Source: Nitrosopumilales archaeon (GTDB lineage Archaea > Thermoproteota > Nitrososphaeria > Nitrososphaerales > Nitrosopumilaceae). From it: a stretch of 38,570 nucleotides of DNA. Shown one piece after another: positions 8,359 to 16,183 of the stretch. A program made the translations under genes and the position numbers. The stretch's first letter is position 1. Every line of letters starts with the position of its first letter. The stretch is taken from positions 1 to 38,570 of the forward strand of contig QYQE01000009.1 of the NCBI GenBank assembly GCA_007280335.1. The letters run 5' to 3'. The notes under the pieces were generated by a model. It saw only the letters and a list, made by a program, of their open reading frames with translations, was not told the origin of the DNA and made no database searches.

Positions 8359-8372
8359 TTTACAATTGTAAA
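8359..8372. promoter_or_regulatory. Palindromic operator TTTACAATTGTAAA, site 2
   Basis: A perfect copy located about 110 bp upstream of the leftward His-rich/ccdA/dipZ operon (start 8255) and just past the 3' end of the YHS gene at 8405. Spacing to the operon start is longer than at the other sites, so a leader transcript or a different promoter position is likely. The following bases (8373-8400) resemble those after site 1. Confidence 0.75.
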
Positions 8373-8404
8373 ATATTCCAGTCATATCTCAAGAACCATG
8401 TATG

Positions 8405-8596
8405 TTAGCAACATCCGCCTCCACGGTCACGAGAATTTCTTCTTTCTTCTGCCATACTTTTTTCTTCTTCTGCTCGTTGTTCTATATACCGTTGTGCGTG
8501 TTCTTCAGAACAAAGATATTTCCCAAATCTTTTGATGCCTGATTCTTTGTTTACATCCATTCCGCATACAGGACAGTGTTTTGTTGATCCAAACAT
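8405..8596 (-). CDS. YHS/TRASH-like metal-binding miniprotein with GGGCC tail
   Basis: A 63-residue cytosolic protein. Residues 8-40 form a YHS-like metal site: CPVCGMDVN, then GKYLCSEEHAQRY. A charged, probably helical segment follows (EQRAEEEKSMAEERR), and the protein ends in GGGCC, a further thiol pair. I infer copper binding or delivery to CopA, whose gene lies next upstream. It has operator site 3 centred 45 bp before the ATG and a TATA-like AATTAAAATATC about 26 bp before it. Confidence 0.82.
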   Translation of the reverse strand: MFGSTKHCPVCGMDVNKESGIKRFGKYLCSEEHAQRYIEQRAEEEKSMAEERRNSRDRGGGCC

Positions 8597-8634
8597 GTCT
8601 TTACTGGGAAACCGATGATATTTTAATTCGATAG

Positions 8635-8648
8635 TTTACAATTGTAAA
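8635..8648. promoter_or_regulatory. Palindromic operator TTTACAATTGTAAA, site 3
   Basis: A perfect 14-bp copy centred 45.5 bp upstream of the ATG (8596) of the leftward YHS miniprotein, immediately outside its TATA-like box. Position relative to the start is the same as at sites 1, 4 and 5. Confidence 0.85.
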
Positions 8649-8665
8649 ATTTCAATGGGGGGAGA

Positions 8666-8724
8666 GGCCCGATTCTTAAAATAGTTATATTTTATGGCAG
8701 ACATAACCATAGGCGAATCGGACC
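8666..8724. repeat. Nested inverted repeats between copA and YHS gene
   Basis: An outer stem pairs CCGATTC (8669-8675) with GAATCGG (8715-8721), extended by two more pairs past one mismatch. Inside it TATGG (8693-8697) pairs with CCATA (8707-8711). The nested hairpin lies in the 190-bp gap downstream of copA. It could be a transcript 3' end structure or a small RNA; it lacks a clear T-run terminator. Confidence 0.4.
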
Positions 8725-8784
8725 CACACTTCATTTTATGAAATAGTAATAAAGAGATTTTTCCAAATCTATTCCAAATAATAA

Positions 8785-11244
8785 TTAATTATTCTTTTTC
8801 TTTGGTGTCCATCTTTTCATAGCAAGTGAACTCATTGTAACAGAGACAGAACTTGCTGCCATCGCGATTCCGGCAAGTGCTGGATACAGAAATCCCAAGG
8901 CAGCTACCGGAATCAATACTGCGTTGTACATGAAAGCATAAGTCAGGTTCTGCTTTATTTTTGATACAGTCTTCTTTGCAATCTCGATTGCAGTAACAAC
9001 ATCACGTATGTCGTCCCTGATTAGTATCACTTTGCCGGCCTCTATCGCAATGTCAGTACCGGATCCGATTGCAATTCCAACATCGGCTGCAGTAAGAGCC
9101 GGCGCATCATTTATTCCGTCACCAATCATGGCAACCTTCTTGCCTTCCCCTTGGATCTTTCTCACAACGTCAACTTTCCCAGAGGGCAAAACATTTGCGA
9201 AGATTCTTTCTATGCCAACCATTGCGGCTATCTTACTTGCAGTCTTTTCATTGTCTCCTGTAAGCATAACAGGTTCTATCTTCATTGATTTCAAAATCGA
9301 GACAGCCTCTTTTGCTCCGTGCTTTGGAGTGTCAAGCAGTCCTATAATTCCAAGAACTATATTGTCTGCTGAAACTATCACCGCAGTTTTACCTTCTTCT
9401 TGAAGATTCTCAATCACTTGGTTCGAATGCGAAGTGTCTATGTTTTGATTTTGCATGAATGCTGGACCGCCAACCTTCAAGCTCAAATTGTTGTAGGTAG
9501 CTATCACACCAAGTCCTGGAATCGCTTCAAAGTATGACGCATCATCTATTTTCATTCCGTGATTTTGTGCATGTACTACAATCGACTTGGCTAACGGATG
9601 TTCAGAGCCTTTCTCTGCAATAGCGGCAAGGTATAGTGTTGCAATATTATTTTTGTCAGAATCAATGGAAAAAACTACAGTAGTTAATTTTGTTATTTCA
9701 ATTACATCTGTCACTTGTGGTTTTCCTTGGGTTAGTGTACCGGTCTTGTCAAAGATTGCTACCGAGATCTTGTTTAACAGTTCCATGGCTTCTCCGCCTC
9801 TGAATATCACACCATTTGATGCACCTTTGCTCATGCCAACCATGATTGCAGTCGGAGTGGCAAGACCAAGTGCACATGGACATGCAACTACAAGCACAGC
9901 AACTGCCGGAATTATTGCAGCACTAGTAACTCCATGTGCTACTACAAAATACCAGATCAGGAAAGTAGATAGAGCAACAATCATGACAGCGTATGCAAAA
10001 TATCCTGCAATCTTGTCAACTAATTTTTGAAGAATTGGTTTTCTTCCCATTGCTTCTTCCACGAGCTTTACTACTTGCGAAAGAAACGAATCAGAACCGA
10101 CCTTGGTTGCCTTCACGAGAATCATGCCCTCTTGGTTAATCGTACCTCCAACCACACTGTCTCCTACTTTTTTTGTGGTAGGGATAGACTCGCCAGTTAT
10201 CATGGATTCATCTACTGCAGATGTTCCTAGAACCACGGAAGAATCCACAGGAATTTTCTCACCAGGTCTCACCACTAGAATGTCTCCTGGCTGTATGAGT
10301 TCTATCGCTATCTCAGTCTCTTCATCATTCTCCTTTCGGATTCTTGCAGTCTTGGGCTGGAGCTCAAGCATCTTCCTAATTATAGAGCTGGTCTTGCCTT
10401 TGGTTTTCAGCTCCATGTATTTCCCGAGAATTATGAATGTGATGACGACTGCAGCAGCATCATAATACATACTGTGCCAGTCAGGAACTGGAAACGTGTT
10501 GAATGCGCTAAAGATGTAGGCTGTAGTTGTACCGAGCACAACCAGAGTGTCCATGTTTGCAGATCTCATCTTTGCGATTCTGAATGCACCTGTATAGAAC
10601 CTGCTTCCGGTCACAAACTGAACTACTGACGCAAACGCAAACATCGCATATGCTGCAATGTTTGTTCCAGCTGCAGGCAAAAATTTGAAAACTTCTGGAT
10701 AACTAAATAGCATAACTGGAATTGTGAAAACAACTCCTATTATGAACAAGTGCTTAAGCTTTCTTGCCTCCATGTCCTGAGTTGACACTCCAAGATCCTC
10801 GCTCAGTATTTCATATCCAAGCTCCGTGATCTTCCTTCTGATATCAGCAAGTGACAGCAGTGCAGAGTTATATTCAATGTTAACTTGCGAGCTTCCGTAG
10901 TTGACAGACACAGACTTGATGCCGTCTAGTTGATGCAGTCTTTGTTCAAGTCTTTCTGCATCCGTGGAATCAGAAACTCCACCAAGCTTCATAGTTAGTT
11001 TCTCGTAGACTACCTTGTAGCCAATCTCTTCGATTGCTTTTTCAATTGAATCTAGTTTTACTTTGGTTTGATCAAATTCTAGTGTAGCTTTTTCTGTCGC
11101 CAGATTGACTTCAACCTTATTTACTCCTGGTACCTCTGAAACAGATTTCTGGATAGAGCTGACACATCCTGCGCAATGCATTCCGCCTATTTTTATCACG
11201 GTGCGTTTGGTCTTTTCTTCTTGCTTGGCTACATCTACGGTCAT
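8785..11244 (-). CDS. copA: Copper-exporting P1B-type ATPase
   Basis: It pumps Cu+ out of the cytoplasm using ATP. The 819 residues show two N-terminal HMA domains: the first has the metal motif GMHCAGC (C24, C27), while the second (about 83-147) has the fold but no CxxC. Then come the actuator TGES (350-353), the intramembrane metal site CPC (455-457), the phosphorylation motif DKTGT (499-503), the HP-type GSEHPLA motif and GDGINDAP. The C-terminal membrane helices carry the conserved Asn and Met-Ser residues ([12 protein letters not shown]). It is divergent from the TRASH-domain regulator across a 92-bp gap containing the 20-bp palindrome, centred 47 bp from the ATG. This strongly suggests copper control. 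Confidence 0.97.
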   Translation of the reverse strand: MTVDVAKQEEKTKRTVIKIGGMHCAGCVSSIQKSVSEVPGVNKVEVNLATEKATLEFDQTKVKLDSIEKAIEEIGYKVVYEKLTMKLGGVSDSTDAERLEQRLHQLDGIKSVSVNYGSSQVNIEYNSALLSLADIRRKITELGYEILSEDLGVSTQDMEARKLKHLFIIGVVFTIPVMLFSYPEVFKFLPAAGTNIAAYAMFAFASVVQFVTGSRFYTGAFRIAKMRSANMDTLVVLGTTTAYIFSAFNTFPVPDWHSMYYDAAAVVITFIILGKYMELKTKGKTSSIIRKMLELQPKTARIRKENDEETEIAIELIQPGDILVVRPGEKIPVDSSVVLGTSAVDESMITGESIPTTKKVGDSVVGGTINQEGMILVKATKVGSDSFLSQVVKLVEEAMGRKPILQKLVDKIAGYFAYAVMIVALSTFLIWYFVVAHGVTSAAIIPAVAVLVVACPCALGLATPTAIMVGMSKGASNGVIFRGGEAMELLNKISVAIFDKTGTLTQGKPQVTDVIEITKLTTVVFSIDSDKNNIATLYLAAIAEKGSEHPLAKSIVVHAQNHGMKIDDASYFEAIPGLGVIATYNNLSLKVGGPAFMQNQNIDTSHSNQVIENLQEEGKTAVIVSADNIVLGIIGLLDTPKHGAKEAVSILKSMKIEPVMLTGDNEKTASKIAAMVGIERIFANVLPSGKVDVVRKIQGEGKKVAMIGDGINDAPALTAADVGIAIGSGTDIAIEAGKVILIRDDIRDVVTAIEIAKKTVSKIKQNLTYAFMYNAVLIPVAALGFLYPALAGIAMAASSVSVTMSSLAMKRWTPKKKNN

Positions 11245-11281
11245 ACAATATCATATACCACTGACATTTACTTAACTATGG

Positions 11282-11301
11282 CACTTTACAATTGTAAAGT
11301 G
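11282..11301. promoter_or_regulatory. 20-bp perfect palindrome between copA and its putative regulator, site 4
   Basis: CACTTTACAATTGTAAAGTG is self-complementary over all 20 bases and contains the 14-bp core at 11285-11298. It is centred 47 bp from the copA start and 45 bp from the start of the Lrp-TRASH gene. On the right, GATATACA (11307-11314) is a TATA box 26 bp before the regulator ATG, so that transcript is probably leaderless and the site lies at about -53 to -39. Confidence 0.9.
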
Positions 11302-11336
11302 TACAAGATATACATCCATGAGACGTAATCTTTGTC

Positions 11337-11774
11337 ATGCCGTTCAGATTAGATGATGTTGATATTGCCGTTCTAGAGTCTCTCCTCAAGGACGGGAGAA
11401 AATCCTTCAGGCAGATTTCAAGGGAGATAAGCGTAAGCACTCCTACTGTCACGCAGCGATATGAGAAGCTAGTTAACATGGGCCTGATCAAGGCAGTCAT
11501 GCCTATCATAGATCTTGGCATGATCGAAAACAAAGCAAGCGAAAAGCTGGACCAGATAAGGCTCAAGACAATCAAGAACCACAACATCAAGATCAGCAAG
11601 GATACAATAGTGAAGATGATATGTGACTATTGCAAGGGCCCCGTACATGAGAAGCCACACATGCTCAAGTTCGCAAATCTTGAAAGATTTTTCTGCTGCA
11701 CATCATGTAAGTCGTTATACAAGGAAAAGTACAAGGGAAGAATAGATTCGCTTACAAGCCGGAATAATTTCTGA
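11337..11774 (+). CDS. Lrp/AsnC-type regulator with C-terminal TRASH metal-sensing domain (CopR/CopT-like)
   Basis: A DNA-binding metal-responsive regulator. Residues 5-50 form an Lrp/AsnC helix-turn-helix (LDDVDIAVLESLLKDGRKSF, SVSTPTVTQRYEKL). A linker with conserved helices follows, and residues 93-133 form a TRASH domain: CDYC (C96, C99), then RFFCCTSCKSLYKEKY (C120, C121, C124). In Sulfolobus-type archaea, TRASH-domain regulators of this architecture sit beside copA and respond to copper. The Lrp ligand-binding RAM domain is replaced by the TRASH domain. It is divergent from copA and its promoter carries site 4, so autoregulation is likely. Confidence 0.92.
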   Translation: MPFRLDDVDIAVLESLLKDGRKSFRQISREISVSTPTVTQRYEKLVNMGLIKAVMPIIDLGMIENKASEKLDQIRLKTIKNHNIKISKDTIVKMICDYCKGPVHEKPHMLKFANLERFFCCTSCKSLYKEKYKGRIDSLTSRNNF

Positions 11775-11865
11775 GACCTGTTGCAACTAATGCATAAATA
11801 ATTTCATTTTACATATACTGCAATTCTTCGCAAGTATTATTAACGGGGGAAAAATATTGTGGCAC

Positions 11866-12090
11866 ATGATGTCCTGCGGCACGGGAAAAATGACAAAGAA
11901 GAAAATCGCAATTTTCTCTGCTATGGGAGTAGGCACCGCAATGGTTCTTTACTTTGCATTTGCAACACATAATCCTGCCCTTGCAGCTGTGGCTACAATT
12001 CCTCTTACCCTTGGACTCTGTCTTGCTATGTGTGCTGCAATTGGAGGCGCAATGTGGTTCAGCAACCGATTCGCCAAGAAGAAAAATTAA
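11866..12090 (+). CDS. Small two-helix membrane protein in copper cluster
   Basis: About 74 residues from the ATG at 11866; a TTG three codons earlier is also open. I prefer the ATG because an A/T-rich box (ATTATTAA, about 11836-11843) is 26 bp upstream. The N-terminus has Met/Cys (MMSCGTGKM). Two hydrophobic segments follow (about 15-33 and 37-62, the second with LCLAMCAAIGGAM) and then a basic tail (NRFAKKKN). No family is recognised. Potential thiol and thioether ligands and the location after the copper regulator suggest a metal role by context. Confidence 0.6.
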   Translation: MMSCGTGKMTKKKIAIFSAMGVGTAMVLYFAFATHNPALAAVATIPLTLGLCLAMCAAIGGAMWFSNRFAKKKN

Positions 12091-12092
12091 TT

Positions 12093-12106
12093 TTTACAAT
12101 TGTAAA
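12093..12106. promoter_or_regulatory. Palindromic operator TTTACAATTGTAAA, site 5
   Basis: A perfect copy centred 46.5 bp upstream of the ATG (12146) of the rhodanese remnant, with a TATA-like CTAAAATAC (12115-12123) 26-27 bp before that ATG. The promoter architecture is intact although the gene is not. Confidence 0.85.
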
Positions 12107-12145
12107 GGTACCAACTAAAATACCACATGATTTTACAACAAGTAA

Positions 12146-12316
12146 ATGAGTTATGCAAATCCTAATGTGCTAATTGATACAGAATTGGTTGCAAGAAATT
12201 TATCAAATAATGAAATAAAACTAGTTGAAGTGGATTACGATCCAGAGAATGCTTACAGGCAAGGTCACATACAAGGTGCCAGCTTGATTTGGTGGAAGCG
12301 TGCCAGATCCGTTTGA
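12146..12316 (+). pseudogene. N-terminal remnant of a rhodanese (thiosulfate sulfurtransferase)
   Basis: Fifty-six codons from ATG encode the start of a two-domain sulfurtransferase: YANPNVLIDTELVARNL, then VEVDYDP, then YRQGHIQGASLIWWK. Full enzymes are about 280 residues with a catalytic Cys in the second domain; here the similarity stops after IWWK (about 12296) and the frame ends at TGA 12316. The sequence then continues in another frame as a different protein. I read this as a deletion junction that removed most of the rhodanese. The promoter and operator site 5 remain. Confidence 0.75.
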
Positions 12317-12674
12317 TATTAGCTCAGATTCAAAAGTGACTGTGACAGAAAGCAGTTTCAATTCACAGTATAAAATTAACATACAGATTAGTAAAATCGG
12401 AAATCCAGATTTGTCGTTCTATGACAACAGCACGATATATCTAAAAGAATCTGGGCCGGTAGACGTGGGGGGAAGACCAGTAAATATGACTCTGGAGCTT
12501 GTTCCCAATGAGATAAATTTGTCAGCAATAAAAGATAACAAGACAGTGTCACTTCTGGTAGGAAACTATTCTCACATATTGCCTGGGAATTATTATCTTA
12601 CAATAAGTGCAGGTAATGGGATCATTACAAAATCTATTTTCATCGACTTGAATATACGTAATACAAGAAAATAG
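12300..12674 (+). CDS. Probable C-terminal remnant of a secreted beta-rich protein
   Basis: A 124-codon frame beginning at a GTG that is probably not a real start, because a stop lies only four codons upstream and the frame abuts the broken rhodanese. The content looks like an extracellular beta-sandwich: repeated polar strands, many Asn/Ser/Thr (FDISSDSKVTVTESSFNSQY, PVNMTLELVPNEINLS, LPGNYYLTISAGNGI). No signal peptide and no cysteines. It is most likely the tail of a secreted protein joined to the rhodanese head by deletion. Function is unknown. Confidence 0.5.
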   Translation: MPDPFDISSDSKVTVTESSFNSQYKINIQISKIGNPDLSFYDNSTIYLKESGPVDVGGRPVNMTLELVPNEINLSAIKDNKTVSLLVGNYSHILPGNYYLTISAGNGIITKSIFIDLNIRNTRK

Positions 12675-12735
12675 TTACGTAGTACTGGTTCAAAAAAAGA
12701 TACGATTTAATATCAACAAGCAGATTTTTGAGGCG

Positions 12736-13572
12736 TTGGAAAAGCAGAAGATAGTTCAGCGTTCTCATAAGATGCTCATTATTGTTGGATTTGTCGCAAT
12801 GCTGATCTCGTTTCTAGCGTACTGGAATAACCACTCGCTCATGATCACACCAGCTGTCATGCCAGCATTACAAAGACTCGCGATAGTGGCATACGTAATC
12901 ATGTTCCTGTCTTTTGGTTCTATCGGATGGGGCTTGCACCGATTCTACAAGGTAAAGATCAGAGATGCCGACGATTCTACTTCATCCATAATTTCAAGCG
13001 TGATTAACAGCAAAAAGTCAAAGCGGATCTTTGTCATCAGTGCCATTGGATACGGCCTGTTCTTTGCATTCGGCTCAGGCATAATACTCTACAAGCCAGA
13101 GCTGAACTTTACTGATTACGGCCTTCCAGTGCCAATGGCAGAGTTATCCCCCTGCTGCGGTCTTCCAGGACAGATGCCCATGATTCTTGCCACATTCACA
13201 GAGCACTGGGGCTTTCAATTGATTCCACTCAATCTGGTGTTGTGGGTGATAGTCTCCTTCTTGGTTGGTCTTAACTTTACAATGATGGCAAAGGCATTTT
13301 CAATTGCAAAAAAAAGCAAGGGATTAGGAATCTTCGGAGCAGCTACAGGTTGTTTTGTTGGATGTCCGACATGCGCTGGTACCGTATTCTTTTTGCTCAC
13401 TAACATGGGGATTACAGCTACAACGACTGCAACCACAATATTTCTTACAACGTACGGACTGCAACTTCAAAGTATTTTCATGGCAATATCCATTCCAGCA
13501 CTGTTGGCAACTCCTTACATAATGGCAAAGGCAATCAGAAAATCTTCTCAAGAATCATGTTCATTGAAATAG
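12736..13572 (+). CDS. Polytopic membrane protein with CC and CxxxCxxC motifs
   Basis: A 278-residue protein with about six hydrophobic segments (near 13-30, 45-66, 97-118, 160-185, 196-225, 230-258). Two cysteine sites stand out: SPCCGLPGQ in a loop (C140, C141) and GCFVGCPTCAG at the edge of a helix (C206, C210, C213). No known family is recognised. The second motif can be lined up with SSACSACSTT in the membrane protein at 14915, suggesting a shared helix design. A TATA-like TTTAATATC lies about 27 bp before the TTG start. Neighbours (DsbA-like, CCCHC protein) suggest a role in extracytoplasmic thiol or copper chemistry; this is inference. Confidence 0.65.
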   Translation: MEKQKIVQRSHKMLIIVGFVAMLISFLAYWNNHSLMITPAVMPALQRLAIVAYVIMFLSFGSIGWGLHRFYKVKIRDADDSTSSIISSVINSKKSKRIFVISAIGYGLFFAFGSGIILYKPELNFTDYGLPVPMAELSPCCGLPGQMPMILATFTEHWGFQLIPLNLVLWVIVSFLVGLNFTMMAKAFSIAKKSKGLGIFGAATGCFVGCPTCAGTVFFLLTNMGITATTTATTIFLTTYGLQLQSIFMAISIPALLATPYIMAKAIRKSSQESCSLK

Positions 13573-13578
13573 ATTTGA

Positions 13579-14145
13579 CTATTCCCCTTCTGGGAACTGA
13601 TAGAACGATGGGATTTGTGAAGGCTCATTTCCGTACACGAGCACAATCTCATCATGCTGATTTATTTTGGTCTCGCTCAAGCTAGTGCTCACTGCTTGTC
13701 CGTTGACAAATATTTTTGGCGCGGCTCCTGAAATAGGAAATTCATTTGTAGCCTTCTAGATGTCAACGAACTGTCCCAAAGTGAACTCTAGTGATTTTGG
13801 CGATTCCATGTGTATTATACCATCTATTGAATGAGTGTGCATCCAGTAGAGGCATGTGTTGTCCACTATGCCTATTTGTGCTGGAACGGGGACGGAGTTA
13901 CCATTAACAAAGACATCAAGATGAGCATGGTTGTGCAGTACAGCATATTCGTTGATATTGCATGCTATGCCGTCGATTACCTGAGCTGCGCTCGTTGGAG
14001 CTTTGTCTAAATCGTAACTGACGTAAGCAATTGCAACAATGATCCCAGCAAAAATGCCTATCGCAATCAGTTTGTTTCTATGCTTAGAATTTTGTCCGAG
14101 TTCTTGTTTTCTTTCTGACAATGAGTTTAAACTATAAATGGGCAT
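13579..14145 (-). pseudogene. Secreted His-containing protein, paralogue B, interrupted by an in-frame TAG
   Basis: The frame from ATG 14145 stops at TAG 13756-13758, but the same frame continues with coding character to TAG 13579-13581 (188 codons in total). The stop falls in FTLGQFVDI-stop-KATNEFP. The paralogue at 7791 reads YTFGQLLDIWGLNLSG, so the TAG replaces a conserved Trp (TGG to TAG, one base). The remainder (PKIFVNGQAVST, INQHDEIVLVYGNE) matches the paralogue's C-terminal beta domain (MTVNGQPV, DSDKIILSF). The N-terminus has a membrane anchor (residues 27-43) and His motifs HNHAHLDVF and MHTHSIDGIIHMES. It is a recent nonsense mutation, read-through, or a base error. Confidence 0.75.
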
Positions 14146-14242
14146 AAATAATTATCAGTCATATATTAGGTGAAAAAATATTTCAGAAAAGCCACGTAAA
14201 CTAACTATTGATATCACAAAAGGAACGATTCTCCTTTTTGCT

Positions 14243-14911
14243 GTGTTTCTTGTCATTGGATATTTTATTGGAGGAACATTTCCCCCTAGTAATTTCACAG
14301 GAGCTGCAAAAGAATCCAATGTTATGATTCAACAACAACCACAACAGGCGCAACAAACGATGAAACTTCAGATACCGTCGTTTACACCAGCAAGAGGATC
14401 AGACTCGGCTCAGCTCAACATTGTGGAATTTGGCGACTATCAGTGCCCATTCTGTGAGAAATTCTTCCAGGAAACAGAACCTCAAATAATGCAAAACTAT
14501 GTTAACACTGGAAAAGTCAAATTTTATTTCGAGGGAGTTCAATTTGTCGGTCCTGATTCGCTCACATTAGGGCAAGGATCATGGTGTGCAGATGAACAGG
14601 GAAAATACTATGAGTATCACGATCAAATGTATTCAAATCAGGGAAGAGAAAACAGTGGTTGGGGAACTCCAGATAAAGTCAAAGCGCTCGCAGCAGGCAT
14701 AACAGGACTTGATACGCAAAAGTTCAACGCTTGCCTTGACAGTAAAAAATACGAATCTCGAGTGCAACAATTAACGTCGTTTGCGCAAAATGTTGGTGTG
14801 ACTGGGACTCCGACTAGTTTCATAGGAGACAACCAGAAAGGATACATCCCCATTGTTGGAGCACAACCTTATGATGTGTTCAAGCAAGTCATAGACAAGC
14901 AGCTGGGTTAA
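14243..14911 (+). CDS. DsbA-family thiol oxidoreductase, N-terminus apparently frameshifted
   Basis: An extracytoplasmic thioredoxin-fold enzyme of the DsbA/thioredoxin_4 family. It shows the active site QCPFC (C68, C71), preceded by IVEFGDY, a helical insertion with the conserved WCADEQGKYYEYHDQMY, and the cis-Pro loop GVTGTPTSF. The open frame from GTG 14243 has only half a signal anchor. Upstream codons stay open and read SEKPRKLTIDITKGTILLFA, a natural N-terminus, but have no start. Deleting one A from the run at 14173-14178 joins them to GTG 14170, which lies 26 bp after a TATA (about 14143-14153). I infer a true start at 14170 with an indel. The next gene starts 3 bp downstream. Confidence 0.85.
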   Translation: MFLVIGYFIGGTFPPSNFTGAAKESNVMIQQQPQQAQQTMKLQIPSFTPARGSDSAQLNIVEFGDYQCPFCEKFFQETEPQIMQNYVNTGKVKFYFEGVQFVGPDSLTLGQGSWCADEQGKYYEYHDQMYSNQGRENSGWGTPDKVKALAAGITGLDTQKFNACLDSKKYESRVQQLTSFAQNVGVTGTPTSFIGDNQKGYIPIVGAQPYDVFKQVIDKQLG

Positions 14912-14914
14912 ACG

Positions 14915-15451
14915 ATGAATGTTATAGTAATGAAAAGTGCGTTTCTAATAGTTTTCAGAAATCCAGCATATGTGATATCGTCAATCCTGATTTCCTCTTT
15001 CATGTTTTTTATTTTCATACTGGCAAACAACTTTTCAACTTTCGTCACGGTGATTGGTCTTAATGCTTCTCCAAAATTACTCCTTGATGTGACAACAAAT
15101 GGTGCTTCAAACATACTATATGCTGCCGGTGCTGCTCTGTTTTCGTCCATTATAGCTGTTTCAATACTTTCTGGAATAACAATCTCCATGATAATCTATC
15201 AGCTGCGCATCACAAGATCCTTTGGTGGTAAGAAAAACCTTGCAGGCTTTGGAGGAATTTTTGGCGGTGCATTTTCTTCCGCATGCTCTGCCTGTTCTAC
15301 TACATTAGCATCTATTTTTGGAGTAGCAGGGGGACTTGCCATATTTCCTCTGAAGGGATTAGAGATCAGCTTGCCAAGTATCGGCATTCTTGTTGCATCC
15401 ATGTATTTCATTTCCAAAGGCCTGATGGAATCAGGGAGATGTAAGATATGA
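14915..15451 (+). CDS. Membrane protein with a CxxC pair
   Basis: A 178-residue protein with four to five hydrophobic segments (about 18-38, 64-94, 112-142, 147-168). The sequence GGIFGGAFSSACSACSTTLA places C124 and C127 inside or beside a Gly-rich helix, an unusual place for a CxxC. It ends GRCKI. It follows the DsbA-like gene by 3 bp and overlaps the next gene by 4 bp, so the three form an operon. The Cys-Gly helix resembles that of the protein at 12736. A thiol relay partner for the DsbA-like enzyme is an attractive but unproven role. Confidence 0.65.
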   Translation: MNVIVMKSAFLIVFRNPAYVISSILISSFMFFIFILANNFSTFVTVIGLNASPKLLLDVTTNGASNILYAAGAALFSSIIAVSILSGITISMIIYQLRITRSFGGKKNLAGFGGIFGGAFSSACSACSTTLASIFGVAGGLAIFPLKGLEISLPSIGILVASMYFISKGLMESGRCKI

Positions 15452-16152
15452 AAATGGAAATACCGGTAAAGTATCTTGTGACGGGAGGATTATCTGCTGT
15501 TGCAACAGTTTTTTTCATCTTCATAGCTTATCATGGTCCTTCTGTTTCAGAATCTGCATCTCTCCATCCTGCAAACAGTCAACTGCTTGGGATTTACAAC
15601 TCAATTCCAACGAAAACCGGCAAGAATGTATTTTTAGTTCAGAGCAAGAACTTGACCAAGTCAGTAGATCCTGAGCTTGTAGATCTGGACAGCCAGATAA
15701 TTTCGTGTAGCCCTAATGTGAATGACCTGCTAACATCTTCTCCAAACATAGGTGGGAGTTGCACCGGACCAAGCGTACACATTGACAGCATAGATGGAAA
15801 ATATTTGAGCGGCCAGTGCTGTGGGGCCCTCAAGAACACTACAGAATATCATGAACATCTAGAAAAGCTCAAACAGTATTCAGACATATCAGACATACCA
15901 CTCAACCCCTATAAGACTTCGGTAGATGTTGCAAAGAAATGGATTGACTATAACAACAGAACCACACTTAGCACATCCGAGCAGGTAATGTACAATCAGG
16001 CCATGAAAATATCATCAGAGGGACCATGCTGCTGCCATTGCTGGCACTATTATGTCAACGAAGGCATTGCAAAGAAAATGATCCATGACTATGGATACAA
16101 CGCACAGCAGGTATCTGATTTCTGGGATGTTTCTGACATCTGTGGAATATGA
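15448..16152 (+). CDS. Secreted cysteine-rich protein with CCCHCWHYY motif
   Basis: A 234-residue protein with an N-terminal anchor (residues 8-28) and an extracytoplasmic body. It contains 11 cysteines: SCSPN, SCTG, QCCGAL and the cluster PCCCHCWHYY (C194-C196, H197, C198, H200), followed by YVNEGIAKKMIHDYGY and DICGI. The clustered Cys/His residues look like a metal site or multi-disulfide centre. I know of archaeal proteins with a similar CCCHCW motif but no assigned function. It is translationally coupled to the preceding membrane protein (ATGA overlap) and downstream of DsbA. Confidence 0.7.
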   Translation: MKMEIPVKYLVTGGLSAVATVFFIFIAYHGPSVSESASLHPANSQLLGIYNSIPTKTGKNVFLVQSKNLTKSVDPELVDLDSQIISCSPNVNDLLTSSPNIGGSCTGPSVHIDSIDGKYLSGQCCGALKNTTEYHEHLEKLKQYSDISDIPLNPYKTSVDVAKKWIDYNNRTTLSTSEQVMYNQAMKISSEGPCCCHCWHYYVNEGIAKKMIHDYGYNAQQVSDFWDVSDICGI

Positions 16153-16183
16153 AACGAGATAAAGTGAGAAGAATTTCTTTTGA

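Noticed and set aside
9008-10465. Several long plus-strand frames opposite copA
   Set aside because: They are antisense shadows of copA; their translations are Ser/Ala/Ile-rich with no domain pattern.
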